Assembly (NCBI RefSeq): GCF_000003815.2
Contig: NC_049996.1
Coordinates: 6,218,012 to 6,282,011 of the forward strand
Origin: Branchiostoma floridae
Lineage: Eukaryota; Chordata; Leptocardii; Amphioxiformes; Branchiostomatidae
Direction of reading: 5' to 3'
DNA: 64,000 nucleotides
Shown here: piece by piece, positions 1 through 14,500 of the stretch
Position numbering within the stretch: the stretch's first letter is position 1
How the letters are laid out: every line of letters starts with the position of its first letter
Translations under genes and position numbers: made by a program
Notes under the pieces: model-generated
Seen by the model: only the letters and a program-made list of their open reading frames with translations
What the model was told of the DNA's origin: nothing
Databases searched by the model: none

Positions 1-1545
1 CACCATTGTCCAATAGACACCTCTAAGTGGATGCCTTGCACACTAAACTTACTATCAATGTTCTTTTCAGCCACAATTTTCCCCTGCAAACCTTTTGCCT
101 GAAAAAGAAAATAAGTTGGGCAGGTGATGGAGGGATGAACAAAAAGGTTTTCCTGGCCAGGTGCATGTTATTTGTTAGACAGAAGCTGTTATCATGTTGG
201 ATAGACTGCAGGTGTAACAGGTAGCACATTTCTGTACGTTTTAGGGCTGTAGTCTAGTTGTACATCCATGTTCTTTCAGAAAACAACTTCAAATGAATCA
301 GATTTTACATTGATAATCCTTTCTTCATACACACAATGCTTCTGTAGCAGATTTTCATAACGGCAAGCATGATTGTATGCGCAAAGAAGGAGACAGTGTA
401 TTTTTACCAATCCCTTCTTTATATAAAACCAAAACTTTTGTGCGAGTGCAAGAAGAAGAAAAAAGATATGGATTTTGTTAACAGATTTGTTCAAACCTTC
501 AACAACATCGACCTGAATAATGTAGCTTGATATACTATGATGGTGGAACATGATTATTGTATTCCTGTAGAGTCCTTGTCTTCTCTGTCTTCAATGCGAG
601 ACCAGGCAACATTACCAACCATTCAAAATATCCTGAAGGATGATGACAGTCCTCTATGTGATTTTCTATCAACCTCACAGTACAACTATAGCCTGCGACA
701 TCCATAACAACCTACTGCTTCTTTTAGTAGAACAGATCACATCCAACCCAAGCATTTAAACTCTATTCAAAGAACTGTTCTATATTTTAAGTTGATTTCA
801 ATTTCACTTATGACAAAAGCAGTACCTTAAAAGTTTGTAAATCAACAAATTTCATGTGCCTATGTTTTGTAGTGTACATGTACATGCAAGTGATTTTAAT
901 AAACTGACCTGAACTAATTGGTCTGCCTTTGCAAGATCCTTACAATGTTATACACACATTTATCATTGCAGTAAATTTTCTCATTCATGAAGAGCATACA
1001 ATGTCATGTATAAAGTACATAAAATATTATCATACTTTTGATTTCTAACGTCAAGCAAATGCAGCCTTTGTAAAGTGGTAGTTTTTGTTTGCTTTTCTTC
1101 AAGGCTTAGCTGAAAACTTTCTTTCTGTTTTGTATTAGCCCTTTTATTTACCTCATTTTTTTTACTACAAATTGATATAACAAATTGAATTGGTGTGGCC
1201 TTGAGAACCCATGGAAACTTGATTATAAGTACATTTATACATGTAATGTGCAACCTCAATAGAAAAACATGATTGCAATCAAGGAAGAAGCACAGTGAAA
1301 TTTCTAAGAACTGAGGTTATTACTTCTCTCAAAAAAAAAAATATTTGTAATATGTGAATCTCTAAAGATAACTTTTACATAGACTTTTACTTGAATTACC
1401 CTCCTAGCTTTATAATTTATGTATGTCAGTGTTTGTTTGTAACTTACAAAACTGATGACCCACTTCTGAACCTAACAAAGTGAGGGGAGGGGGCATGTGA
1501 ACATGAATTGTAGTACATGTACCTTAGTAGTAGATGAGAGCTCAC
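1..1545. other. AT-rich intron or 3' flank of the ITPRID-like gene
   Basis: No convincing exon, RNA gene or repeat was recognised. Short ORFs on both strands have no splice context and look like chance. It probably holds an intron of the ITPRID-like gene, whose remaining exons lie further left. Confidence 0.4.
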
Positions 1546-1710
1546 CTTCACTGTCTCCATGAGACCGGGTGGATCTGACCCCATGTAGCTGTCATCAGCA
1601 AACCCACTGCTGTCCGACTGGGTGCTGTTCTGGTGTGGCAGGCTGCCGGGAGTCCTGACCAGGTGTGTACACCACGCCCCCTCCTCTGGACTCACGTCTG
1701 TGCTGCCAAT
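1546..1710 (-). CDS. ITPRID-like gene, exon with QSDSSGFADD motif
   Basis: 55 codons in phase 0 between CTTCCTTTAG and GTGAGC. The SLPHQNSTQSDSSGFADD stretch is a second family hallmark, placed as in ITPRID2 ahead of the C-terminal coiled coil. Later exons are not in the window. Confidence 0.82.
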
Positions 1711-4700
1711 CTAAAGGAAGACAATGTACAAGCTTTATTGACACGAGAAAAAGTAAGCTTTGTATGGCCATCTATAAACTACAACAAAGAAGAGAGAAAA
1801 AATACAGTGTATCTTACAATTCTACTAATTAAACAGTATAGGGTATTAAGATTCTACTAATTGAACAATATAGGATAATAAGGAAAATCCTCTATACAAT
1901 CAGTTGAGGCTAAACTTGAGTGTCACTATATTTTCTAATCACAAAGCCGCATCTTTTATGTATTTACCTATCTTAGCATTATGAGGACTGTCGGATCTTA
2001 AGAAGTCAAATCTACTTCTGGTATCTAGAATCTTCAAATCTGTAGTATTTAGACATACCTGTAGGAATGAAATGTGAAAAACTTATTGCGTAACTTATAT
2101 AGGGCATTTCATGACAAAGTGAAATTCATTTTCAATTTTGCTTTGGACAAAATGGGCAGAACTTTCGGTCAGGGGCTTCCTGTTTCAATATGATGATCAG
2201 AAATCTCTATTTAACAAAGAAATCTCAAGGCTGATCAAAAACAGCATTCAAGGGCACAACAGTGTCCAACCAGGGAGCTGAAACACAACAGGGCAAGTAT
2301 AACTTACAGAGTCTCCTGACTCCGGGATTCGAACCCACACCGCCAGGTCACAACTTACACCACTAACCACTACACCAAAAGGTCGGACCGTTTGGCATGG
2401 TCAGTTTGGTGGCACTTGAACCACACTTTCATCAACTCCTTGGTCCAACTGCTTGAGATTTGCATGAAGTCGAACAGGAAGGCACATTTCTTGAGTCGAT
2501 ACCCCTCCTTCTGGCTATATTAACGACAATGCGAATATTTGTGGTGCTAAATGATTTTGCTAGCAATTCATACTTTCCTTTGGCCAAATCAAGGAGGTAT
2601 TATTTTCAAGATGATAAAACCTTCTTGGCCGAATTAAGTGAACTAAGCATATCCCTGCATGTAGGATGTTGCCACCAAACAGGAAGGAGAACAATTAACA
2701 CCTACTCCGCAGGCACAGTTTGAATGGATCCACCATTTCTAACCCCCCCTATTGTCCCCTACATTTTGCCTTTCATACCTCTTCCATGTCAAAGGACTCC
2801 TGTGGGCAGGCTGCGTGCTGCTGCGGTACAGACAGACAGACGGGCGTGTCCTCGGGTGTGGACGTCAGCCTGCTTCTCGGCAACAACAGCTCTTCTGGTG
2901 GAGACTCTGCGTCAACGTTTGGCACCTGTTGGAAACATGCCTTCATGATGAATTATGTTATGGGTCGTGTTCAACAGTTACTGTAATATACTCTTCTGAC
3001 TGCTGCCTATCCCTGCGTCAGGGACTCCAGCAGCAGTATAATCAAACCATGGATAGTGAGTGAGTAATATACTCTTCTGACCTGATGTTCATGCAGTCCT
3101 GGTACATTTCAAACCAGGCAATCAGAGATGATAGAGTTCATAATTTTCCCAAACTGCTTTGCAGCCCTTCCCCGTTGGACAAGCAAAATATCATTGCTTT
3201 AAGTCATAGTCTTATTACCAGGGTACTTAGTGTCAGTCCCCATTGCAGCTGAAGATATCCTAGCAAATCTGTTTAACCTGTAAATATCACCAAAGAAACT
3301 TTTTTGGTAAACATGACTTACTTGGTCATCTGAATAATCTGACAGCCCTAAACTACAACTTGTGCTCATCAAGGGGTCACTCTCGATGGCTGTAATAATT
3401 TGTCAAACATTATTTAACTCACTCAAAGGCACAAAGCCCTTCTAGCTCTGTTGACTGATGCACACGCTCCAATTCAAACACTCCATGACTTGGGGAGCCA
3501 CTTTAATTTGCTGATAAATATCATCATTATTGGTAGATTTAATGAGTTTATTGTTCTCTGTACAGAATAAGTAACATGAGTACAGTACAACATTGTCCTT
3601 GTACAAATCCCAAAGCAAATTAAGAACAAAGATTAGTCATGTTCATATTAAATGTGCAATAATATCAATCTCTTTGCCCTTACCTGAGATGTAAACAAAC
3701 TCCCAAAGGAAAGAAAGATGGCTCAAAAATGAAACATAGACTGCCAACTAAAAAATCATGACCACAGTTTGTCCAGATCATGAGATACCAGTACCATAAA
3801 GCTGCCCAAAATCAAATGATCTTGAGGTCTCATTAAGAACTACCCATGTACCAAGTATCAAGACAATCCATGCAGGCACTGTCAAGTTATCCTGGTCACA
3901 GACATATAGACGTCTGACAGACAAAAACACTAGTACTCACACACGTGAACGCTGCCAACAACATAACCTTTGAGGGTAACAATCTGAAATCATCATTCAC
4001 AACAAACCTTTGCAAGTCTACATGTTTTCCTCTTTGGCAATAGACCTTGTACACCTGTAGCATCTGGAGATATCACAACAGCTATCCTTTCCTTGGCTTC
4101 ACGTTTCTCTTCTACTGCAGCTCCCCCTGGGCTCTCCATGGTGAACTGCACATTCACATGTACGTCCGGGAGGTCTCTACTCTGTGTCATTGGACTGACC
4201 CCTGCGACTCCAGCACTGGTCTGTGGAATACTTGTCCAATTGTTGTCTTCCGCATCACTCGGACTATAACATATTCTCCCCAACGTTTCTTCCAGGCCTA
4301 CTGAGAATTCCTGCTCCCGGACATTCTGCAACATTTCCGACAGTTCCTTGGAGTGGAGTGTATTTTCCAGACTGCTGTGTGGCGACTCCTCTTTAACAGG
4401 CTCGAGGATACACTGAATGTGTGGCATGGACAGAGATCTCTTTCTCATCTTCCCCCTGTTGTCATGACTTTTGGCTGCATTGTCTTCACTCAATCTGCTG
4501 TCTTTATCCAGGCTAAAAGACTCTGCACTTCTCTGCTTGACTAGTGTCGCCCTTTTGGTCCGACGTTGTTGTACTTTGGTCGATGTTGAGGCACTGTGTC
4601 CTGGATGTTTGTCTGTAGGCTGCTGTAATGTTTGGACTCCTAAGTCCTCCACTTCACCCATGACAACAGCATTGTTGCCACCAGTACTGGCCGGCCGGGG

Positions 4701-7700
4701 GACCAGATTGTCATTACTCACTGTTACTGATCTCCTCAGCGGGGAACTATGAGCAGTCATGTCCTGTCTGTCATCTGTAGAAGGTTGACAACTACTCCAT
4801 GTGGACTTGGTCATGCCATATGTTCCATGCTGGCTGTATGCAGGAATACTGCCGGTGGACATACGACGATGGTACAGGGTCGACACAGGACATTCATAGA
4901 GACCTTAAAGACGAAAAAAAAAAAAAAACAGTCAACCTTATGAACACACAACTACTGAGTTTATGTCTGGATGGTTTACATTTATCTTTGCCAATATAGT
5001 GACTTTGATACAGCAGAAGATGAAAATCACTTTGTACTACATTGTACTAGCCTGAGTACCATCCGGAAAGTAGTTTGCTCCGGTGTTCATTATATACTAT
5101 ATACAGTCGTTTCTAGCTCTGACATTCATTGTACACTATATAGTCGCTTCTCTGTTGTTCCGTCTGGGAACGCGGACCTCGTTAACGTCTGGAATCATCC
5201 AAATTTTGGACACAGGCGCTGATTGGTCCCTACACAGGAGCAAATCATGGAATGGCTTCAAGCGCTCGTTCGCATGCGGGCACCAGCCTGTTGTCATCGA
5301 ACGAGTGCTCTAGAACCTATTCCTTGATTTGCTCATTAACTGGCGTCACCAGCAACGGTTAGAATGTGCAAGTCTTTAGACGGATAGCAGAAGTGAACAT
5401 ATGTGTAACCTTTTACTAAATGTTGGGCATCAGGTGTTTGCAAAACTTTGTGGTTACTCTTTTGTTTGGCACACCACTCATTTGATTGGTTCTAAGGTAT
5501 CGTACATCATATCTGCAATCCACTGGTGTCTGTAGGATATTTTTCATAACTTTTATAACCAACATCTACAACGATAACTAGAGCTCCATGAACACAAACC
5601 TTTGGCAAATAAATCAAGTTAATTACGTAGAATGATGTCTGTACTGTAGACATAAATGTGTTACTCATTACATTTTATTTCATATGCCTGGAGTTGGTTC
5701 ATAAAATTTTGCCATTAACTATGTAAATTAGATCCCAATTTACAATAATTAATATAAAATCATGATGATCCTTTCATCCCTTCTCGACTTATTCTCTTTA
5801 TAAGTCTGAAAAGAGCGAGAAGAATCCGCACTTCTGTATTAGATTAGACCTATTTTTGTGTGACCTGTACTCAGCTCAGTTGGGAAAAATGCACAATAAA
5901 GGTTTGTTGTCATAATTCATTCATTCATTCACTGTGTGTGTGTGTGTGTGTGTGTTTGTGTGTGTGTGACACTGTGTGTGTGTGTGTGTACACGTGTGTG
6001 TGTGTACACGTGTGTGTGTGTGTGGACCGACCTGCCCATCCTTGCATGGCTGAGTCCTGCCCCCTCTCCCTGGCCATGAACTGTGACAGGTCCACACTAA
6101 ACTGTACTGTGTGTGTGTGTGTGTGGTGTGTGTGTGTGTGTGTGTGTGTGGACCGACCTGCCCATCCCTGCAAGGCTGAGTCCTGCCCCCTCTCCCTGGC
6201 CATGAACTGTGACAGGTCCACACCCCCCCCCCCCACACACACACACACTAAACTGTACTGTGTGTGTGTGTGGACCGACCTGCCCATCCCTGCAAGGCTG
6301 AGTCTGGCCCCCTCTCCCTGGCCAGGAACTGTGACAGGTCCACCCCCCCACACTAAACTGTACTGTGTGTGTGTGTGGACCGACCTGCCCATCCTTGCAT
6401 GGGTGAGTCCTGCCCCCTCTCCCTGGCCATGAACTGTGACAGGTCCACCCCCCACCCCCACCCCCCCACACACACTAAACTGTACTGTGTGTGTGTGTGT
6501 GTGTGTGTGGACCGACCTGCCCATCCTTGCATGGGTGAGTCCTGCCCCCTCTCCCTGGCCATGAACTGTGACAGGTCCACCCCCCACACACACCCCCCCA
6601 CACACACTAAACTGTACTGTGTGTGTGTGTGTGTGTGTGTGGACCGACCTGCCCATCCTTGCATGGCTGAGTCCTGCCCCCTCTCCCTGGCCATGAACTG
6701 TGACAGGTCCACCCCCCCACACTAAACTGTACTGTGTGTGTGTGTGTGTGTGTGTGTGGACCGACCTGCCCATCCCTGCATGGCTGAGTCCTGCCCCCTC
6801 TCCCTGGCCATGAACTGTGACAGGTCCACCCCCCCACACTGAGACTGTTGCTGCAGGAACCGTTCTGGCACACGCAGGCTGCGGTTCTCGTCACGACCTC
6901 CGCCGAACCCCAGGCTCAGCAGCAGCTCTTCGGGGTCACAGGTACGGGACTGCAGCAGACCCTCAATGCTGTTACTGAAGACATTGGAGTAACTTACTGA
7001 GTTTCCACACCACATTATGCAGGGTTCTAGCCAGGATTTCATTTTAGCGTAGTGGGAACGGCATGGTAGCAAAGTGACCAATCAGGAGATTGGTGTGGAA
7101 GGGGGGTGTTGGCCCCTCCACGGTGAAATTTTGATATTGTAGAGTTAAAAGTTAGCACTCTGTTAACATCAGTCAGTTTTGAATGGCATATCATCATTTT
7201 TCATTGTTTAGATATTGATTATTATTAGACATTGCCGAACAAGCAAATGATGGCAAAGCACCACTACACTAGTTAAAAATGAGCGTAGTGGCCCTTATTT
7301 TAGCATAGTGGTCACAAATTTTAGTGTAGTGGCCCACTACGCTAAAATGCACTAGCTAGAACCGTGACATTTTCTAGTATCATATTCATCTTTTTCATTG
7401 TGTTTTTGTGCATCAGGTTTAGTGGTGGCAAAAATGACAGGACACCCTTACTTGGTATCAGAGCACAAAGTGGAGCAACTTCAGTGTGGTTAGTTGGCTA
7501 CTTTACTACATGTACTTTCTGGCAAAGCGTTAGAAATAGATAGACTGCCATTTACATGGTCCTCCAAATGATAGTTCTTTACACATACATGTATCATCAC
7601 ACTACCATAAACAATACTGTCATGTACATCCAAGCAGGGAAAAAAGCAACCATTAACTTTTTATAGAAGAACTGAGACAGTAGACGTAAATATCTTTTTC

Positions 7701-8495
7701 CCACGCATCTTTCAGATGAGTAGTGTTTGCAATATGAATGTTGAGTACCTAGACAGTGATGTTTGTGTTGAAGTCTCGGTGGCATAGCTCTCAAAGCTCT
7801 CTCCCATCTGCATGAGCCTGGCCTGTCTGCTCATCCTGGCATGGTTGGACAGCCAGTAACAGTGGGTCCCAGCAAACACTGCTGATGCAGGGGGCACGCT
7901 GCATGGGGCATTGGTAGAAGGACTTTGAAAGTTTGATACAGAAATGACACTGTTGTTTAGCAATGCAATTAGTATCATACACGTAATTTCAGTCTACATC
8001 AAGGCTCTAGCCAGCGTCCATTTTCCCCATTGATGGAACTTTCCTGGATGTGATGGAAAGTTTTTAAAACCAATCCGTAAACCTCGACGGACAAAAATTG
8101 TGAGCAAGCCTCCGATGAAAAAACATTGCCGAATTAGATCAAACTGATACCAAAATTGAAAATCTCATGGAAAGAAATCTATGACTGAATTCCTCAAAAT
8201 ATGCAAAGTTCTGCCATTTTCCATATAAAATTTCCTTGTTCATAAGATCAAGAGCTGCAGTATTGTTGTTAGTGAAGAAACACTAACCCTTCAGAGACAG
8301 TGGTGACTGCAGGGTCCAAAAGCTTCGCCTCTGAACCCAGAGTTAGGTCATCCTCAGTGCCATCTCCTCGGCTGATCTTTCCAGCTGAAAACCAGTAGGT
8401 TCAAATGTATTGTAATCTCTAACAGTTACAAATTGTGTATATTATGATTTTGCAGACACACGTGCACACACTTCAAACTCACAAACACAAGCACA

Positions 8496-8544
<49 letters not shown>

Positions 8545-11500
8545 CATGTTTGCAATGTATTCATAAATCATATGCAGGCCATGGTCACATCAAATGTTAT
8601 CAAGAAATTTGCATCCATGCAGGAAAGAAACATACACGAACAAGAACATAGCAGGGTTTGAAATACACTTTGGGCTCAAATTGCATTGGTGCAAGTTGAG
8701 CTAAAACTTACTTGCACCAAAAGAAAATTACTTGCACAACCTAAAGTAGACTATTATACCCTTGTAAGTTGAGTAAAAGGGGATCCATGAAAACCACTCG
8801 TTTGGATGTTGTTTTTCCATAGCGCATCATATTGTTGGTTTTATTAACTTTTAAATTTTACAAACAGTTTCATAAAGGGGTGAATTTAGAGCAATTACTG
8901 TCGTATTGAGGTCACCTGAGTGGCACCAAATTGCAGCTCACTCCAGACACTTGCAATTTAGCCCCACCTATTACAAGCTCCTTGCAATTCAGCCCCTGGC
9001 TGCCAAGAGAGAGTAGTCGGCCAACCCAATAACAATAACAATAGGGGTATAAAAGTATAAAAATGATAAATCCTTACAGAAGGGATACTCCATCTCACCA
9101 TCTTCCGCTTCTGTGTCTGTCAGCGGATCATCCACACTGACTGCATATTCTCCTGGGCTGAAAGGACCAATGGAAACTTGTATCCCATGATGACTGACAG
9201 CACTAAACAGTTGTCCTACAGGAAGAGTTTTGGGGTAGGAACTTCTGTGTCTAGAGCCCTGTAGTTTTACATCACTTGATGTTTCTAGATATGTTTGACC
9301 AGTCTCGCTTTGAACATGACCACATTTGGTGATGGTCTGGTAGGTTGTTCCACCATGTAACCACCTGTTAGTAAAGAAATGAGCTCTTGTTTCTAATCAA
9401 GTGTTTACAGCTTCATTGTAAACGGGATCCCCCTAGCTCTTTTCCACGAGTACAAGGAACGGTCAACCTCCCGTCCTAAGGAGTGCAACTGTTTCTCATA
9501 GTGTACACGTGCGGCAAGCGGCATGGCCGGAATCAAACTCACGGCTTCTACATTTACTTCCAAAGGCAGGGTTGCTAATTATAAGGCCAGGGAAAAAACT
9601 GTTCTTGTAATTTTTTTTCTTGTAATTTTTTTAGGTTGGCCAAAACTCTAGTGAGACATATTACAACACAGTTGAACAAAGTAAACTGAAATGCATGAGG
9701 ACACTTGTCTTTCAATGTCAAACTTTAATTTTGTGCATAATAGATACATTTATCCTTAGGACAAGCAGTGTTTTACCTCAATAGAAGCAGGCTGAATAAA
9801 GATTTTAACTGGAAGCTATGTGACTCCACTGCCCACTCCCAAAAAAAGTCTAGGGTCGGGCCTAAGGTTTTTCTAGGGTAGGTAGGGAAACAGGAAACAC
9901 AACATTTTTTTTTCTAGGCCTAACCACTGAACCATGCACACTACCTGCAAGTTTTTGAAAATTTACAATTCATCTAGGGGCCAAAATGTGAAATTGGAAA
10001 GGGAAAAAGTAAGTATTGTATCAAACAATTTATTTCTGTAGATTTTATTTTCATTATCAGCCTACATTACAGTATCACCTTAACTTATGAAGTAGTAGAT
10101 TTTTTTAATCTACTTCAGAAGATGAGCTGTAATGTTTATACTTAGAATCTAACATAGCTACAATCTACCAAACTTTATGTTGTATGAGTCAACAATTTGT
10201 GTGCAACCATTTTTGTCAAATCTGGCATGTTTAAAAAAACATCTACATAAAAAACATCTTCCAGTGAAATTCCAGTAAAAATAAAAACATGCTAATTTTT
10301 ATCTATGAAGAATGATAGAACATCGGGCATTGTCAAGAACACTGGTCCATGAAAAACTTAAATATCCTGCCTTAAAAAACAACAATGAAAACAGAAAACA
10401 AAAGCATGTCTTGCAGATGTAATTAGCAAAGAATATGCCAATTTTGTAGTTTGGGGAAAGTAGAAGATGAAGTACATTTTACAATGGATTGTCCTTTGTA
10501 TGATAGCGATAGAAGCATTTTATTTGACTATGTGTTAAGTAAATATCCCCACTTTAGATACTTGAATAGTAAAGAGAAATTTATATTCCTGACAGATTTT
10601 GATAAACCAACTCTAACCAACCATACAGCTAGCTACATTTATACAATTACCAAGAAGCGAGAGGAAGTCGAATGTCCTAGAATAGATTAGACGCACATCT
10701 ACATATATAGATGTGTATGACTGTTTCCATTGTTACATATATGTGATTCTTACCGTGTGACCTGTACTTAGCCCAGTGGGGCAAAAATGTGCAATAAAGG
10801 TCTTCATTCATTAACCTAAGAGTGTACTCACTACAGTGACACTGCATCTTGGTCCACAGACTTCAGCCACTGTTTCACACTTTCCTGGCTGGATAAACTG
10901 CAAGATCCTATGAAAGATGACAAACAGTAAATTTCTCGAAAGCCCGCTTTAGACTGATGGCAGTGTACTTAGGGGTCAGGAGATCCACACTAAGGAAACA
11001 TCATGGCACATGGCTAATTTGTGTTCCAAGGTATTTTCAAGGCCAGAAAGGATCACCGCTTCCGTCGGACAGCAATTCAGTGTGCATTGAAGACCAAGAA
11101 TCCGAAATAAAATGCTGTGCCTGATCACAACAACCTTTAGCAAGAGAGATTGCATTACCATGCTTGTTTTTAAATTAATGAAATGAACATTTTGCATCAT
11201 GAATGGAAAATGCAACCATGTAAAGTTGGCATGTGATTTTTGCATCATGAACAGGGCCTGGTTTAAGACCCCGTTCACACTCAAAAAAATGAAGCGGCTT
11301 CAACGTCGAAGCCGCTTCAACGGGCAAGCCGCTTCAAAAAAATTACGTTCACACTCATTTCAGACAATCCGATTAATCGCACACAATTTCGTACCTGGAC
11401 TTCAGGTACTTTTTTACAACATTGTTTGTAGGTTTTCTCAAACCCACTCTTAATAGTCTTATATCATGATCCAGAGAGAAAGCTGTTCAAAGATATGCTT

Positions 11501-14500
11501 GTTTTTTGTGATTTTGTTTTAGCTTGCTGTGTTTCCTCTCTCTTCGCGTGATAAAAAAAGCTTTGTTTGCTTCCCATTCCACTTGCCTTGACCGTATACA
11601 GCGATTTTTTTTCTTTCCAGACATTATCATTGGGCACAAAAATCAGTAACGTGAGCAAACCTGTCAGTGTGGCGTGTGTTCCTGCTCCCGATACCTGGAT
11701 ATATAACCTCCAACAGGGGGCAAATCGGAAATTTGCATAGAATCTATCCCGCGTTGCGTTCACACTCGCGATTTCAGCCAAGCGGCTTGTTCACAAGTGT
11801 CTCAAACTACCTCCCAGGGATGGATTGCAAACGAGCCGGATCGGTGAAAATCCAAGCCGCTTGGAGCGTTCACACTCAAGAAAACGATCCGGATCAAGCG
11901 GCTTCGACGTTGAAGCCGCTTCATTTTTTTGAGTGTGAACGGGGTCTAAGTGAACTTGTAAAGGAAATGGGATGTATGCTAATAAGTCTGTGGTATGCTG
12001 TTTCCTGTGTGGAAAGCAAAGCAAAAGTCAGAAGCAAAAATCTAGGGGTGGGTATCCGTACGGTGTACCAGACAAACTTTTTTTCTTGTTGGACCGGTCC
12101 GGAAAAAACGGACCTAAGAAAATTCAGTAGACTAGATAATACCTGCACTATGGTGGCAGTCGTTCACGTGTTTTGAGGCTTATTGGTCCAAGAAAATAGA
12201 GCGGAGTAGAGGAGAGTTGATAGTCATTTTGCTCTATCTTAAATGATGCAGTTAGTGTTGTTAACATGAAGATAGGATACTCCACTAAACAGATTTCTCG
12301 GTAGCGTAATGGAACATTTTGTGTTGCCCATTCACAAACAATTTAAGGTCCAGGTTCAGGTCTGGACCTGTACCTGATCCTCTGGACCTGGACAGTACCT
12401 GTACCTGAATTTTCTGTACTGGTACCCACCCCTAATACACTGCATGTTTGTTCAACCTTCCTTACCAGTTAACTTGGATTTCACATCACATGTGCCCACA
12501 ATGTAAGGACAAATTACAATGGCAATCAGGCCAATTTACTACACTTCATAGTAGTTTAATGGTCAAAGGTGAAAATTTCTGCGATTTTAAAATTTTTCTT
12601 AAATTTTGGGAGCGTGCGATTCCGAGATAAGATTAGATAAGTAGAACTTGCTTTTGTCAGTAAGTGAAATTGTCTGTGTCTCAAAAAAATTTTGAAGCGC
12701 TAATTGTGCTTCAGTCCCAGAGGATGATTATAAGAAGATGTACTGACGAGTAGACTGTGTCCTGGAGGGTCCTGGTAACTCTTTGCTGGTCTCACAGGTG
12801 TCATCAGTAGCCATAGTGTATGGGTAGTCAGGACTCCCTGCAGAACAACACACATTTACAAGTAGTTTACAGTAGTGATGCACATCAGATAGATGCCTGG
12901 ACAATTTGGTACAATATACATATATTGCGTGTGTATTTTTCCAGAATATAGGCTTTATCATCTCTAAAAAGGTGATGTTTTCAGGTCTCTGTGTCTGTCT
13001 GGTTTGTGAACGGCGTAATTTCGGAAGTTGTGAATGGATTTCTAGGATACAGTCAAACCTGCTCAACATGACCACCCTGAGGAGCAGACTTTTGTCAGGT
13101 CACTTTGAACAGGTGGTCGGTTTGAAAGTTAAGCAAGCTTACTTACCTTTTTTTGCGTGCCGTGTGTGTTTGACATTCAACACCTCGCTGACTTACTTCT
13201 TTGCGTGCGTGTGCTTGTTATTTGCCATTAGACACCACGGAAACCATTTACATTTTGTATACTATGCTTCAGGCATGTTGTGAGTTGATACTACAAATTG
13301 ATGCAGAAACAACGGAAATATGATCAACCGAAGTTAATATTCCAAACATTTTGTGCCAAATTTGTTAGAAGCAGGTTATTTACCAACAGGGTCATGAGTA
13401 ATTTCTTCCAATTGGACAGGTCTAGAGGAGAGATTTGGTCCCGTCCATCTCTGCTGACTGGAACTGTGTGGTAGGGTCAACACAACTGGCTCACAGGTCT
13501 CCGTTTGGTCCTCATACATCCTTCAACAGGACCTGTAACATACAACACTAAAACTGCATATCTGTTCCTTTGCCAAGAATTATACTGTAGTAACACGCGA
13601 CCCTTTACTGACGTCACACTTCCGTTCCGGATGTGTGATGTAGGCTTTGGGTCATTTCAACTTGATAAGGATCAGAGGACTGATCGAAAACTTTTTGGTA
13701 AGCGCTTTATTTTGTGTACGGATATAAGGTCTTAAAATTGTAACATATTTGTAGAGTGGACTCTGTTTTACTCTTCTACTGGCATGCTATGGCGGAGTGC
13801 TACAAAATTGACAAAGGGTGACCTCCACTTAGTGCTCCTGAGCACTGCTTGCTGAAAGTACTGTAGTACTGAATAGGACCCCATGGGTATAACTTTAAGG
13901 TATTTCCAGATGAAAACATTTGGAATAAATATGTAACATAAAACATTCCAAACAAAATTTTTTTTAAATGAAAAAAAATTGCGACATTTCTCCTGCAGGC
14001 ATGGATCTTCCCAATGCTCCCACAGAAAAAGCGAGGACAGGAATGACAATTGCACTCAAATCTAATGTCAAGCTCTGTGATTCCTGAAGTTTGAATAATG
14101 GTAAAATATGACAGTAAAACTATATTCTTAGCGAGCACTTGCTATGGCTCCCCAGTTCAACCGTTAGTCAATAGTCAGTATGTACGTATCGCCATACTGT
14201 TGTGTAGTATGGATCGAAATATAATGAAATATGTCTAGAGGAGGAATTCTCCAAACGGTGCTTAGCATGCCAAAGGGCCTTTTTCTTTCAAAATTCTGGG
14301 TATTTTTCATGTAGATGCATATTGAATTGAATTGTGCCATGACCATGACTATGACCAGGAGCATGACCAATGGTATAAACTTGAACACAACACAAGCAAA
14401 ACTGATTCAGCAGAAATGCAACAGCTGGAAACCAGTGAATCCGGAAACAAGGTAACAAACTGTGCAACTTGAGTTTGAAGTTGCCCCAAACAAAATATGG

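Noticed and set aside
2326-2392. tRNA gene on the minus strand
   Set aside because: A and B boxes are good but acceptor and anticodon stems do not form; it is a SINE head. The same reasoning applies at 21983, 30484 and in the LTRs at 35.7-36.1 kb.
5860-6894. Several long ORFs (up to about 304 codons) on both strands across the minisatellite
   Set aside because: They arise because the repeat lacks stops in several frames; only the exon block at 6766-6974 is supported by splice phases and family motifs.
11667-12176. 169-codon ORF
   Set aside because: It runs across the right half of the Harbinger-type element, unrelated flank and the start of the hAT-like element, so it is not one gene.
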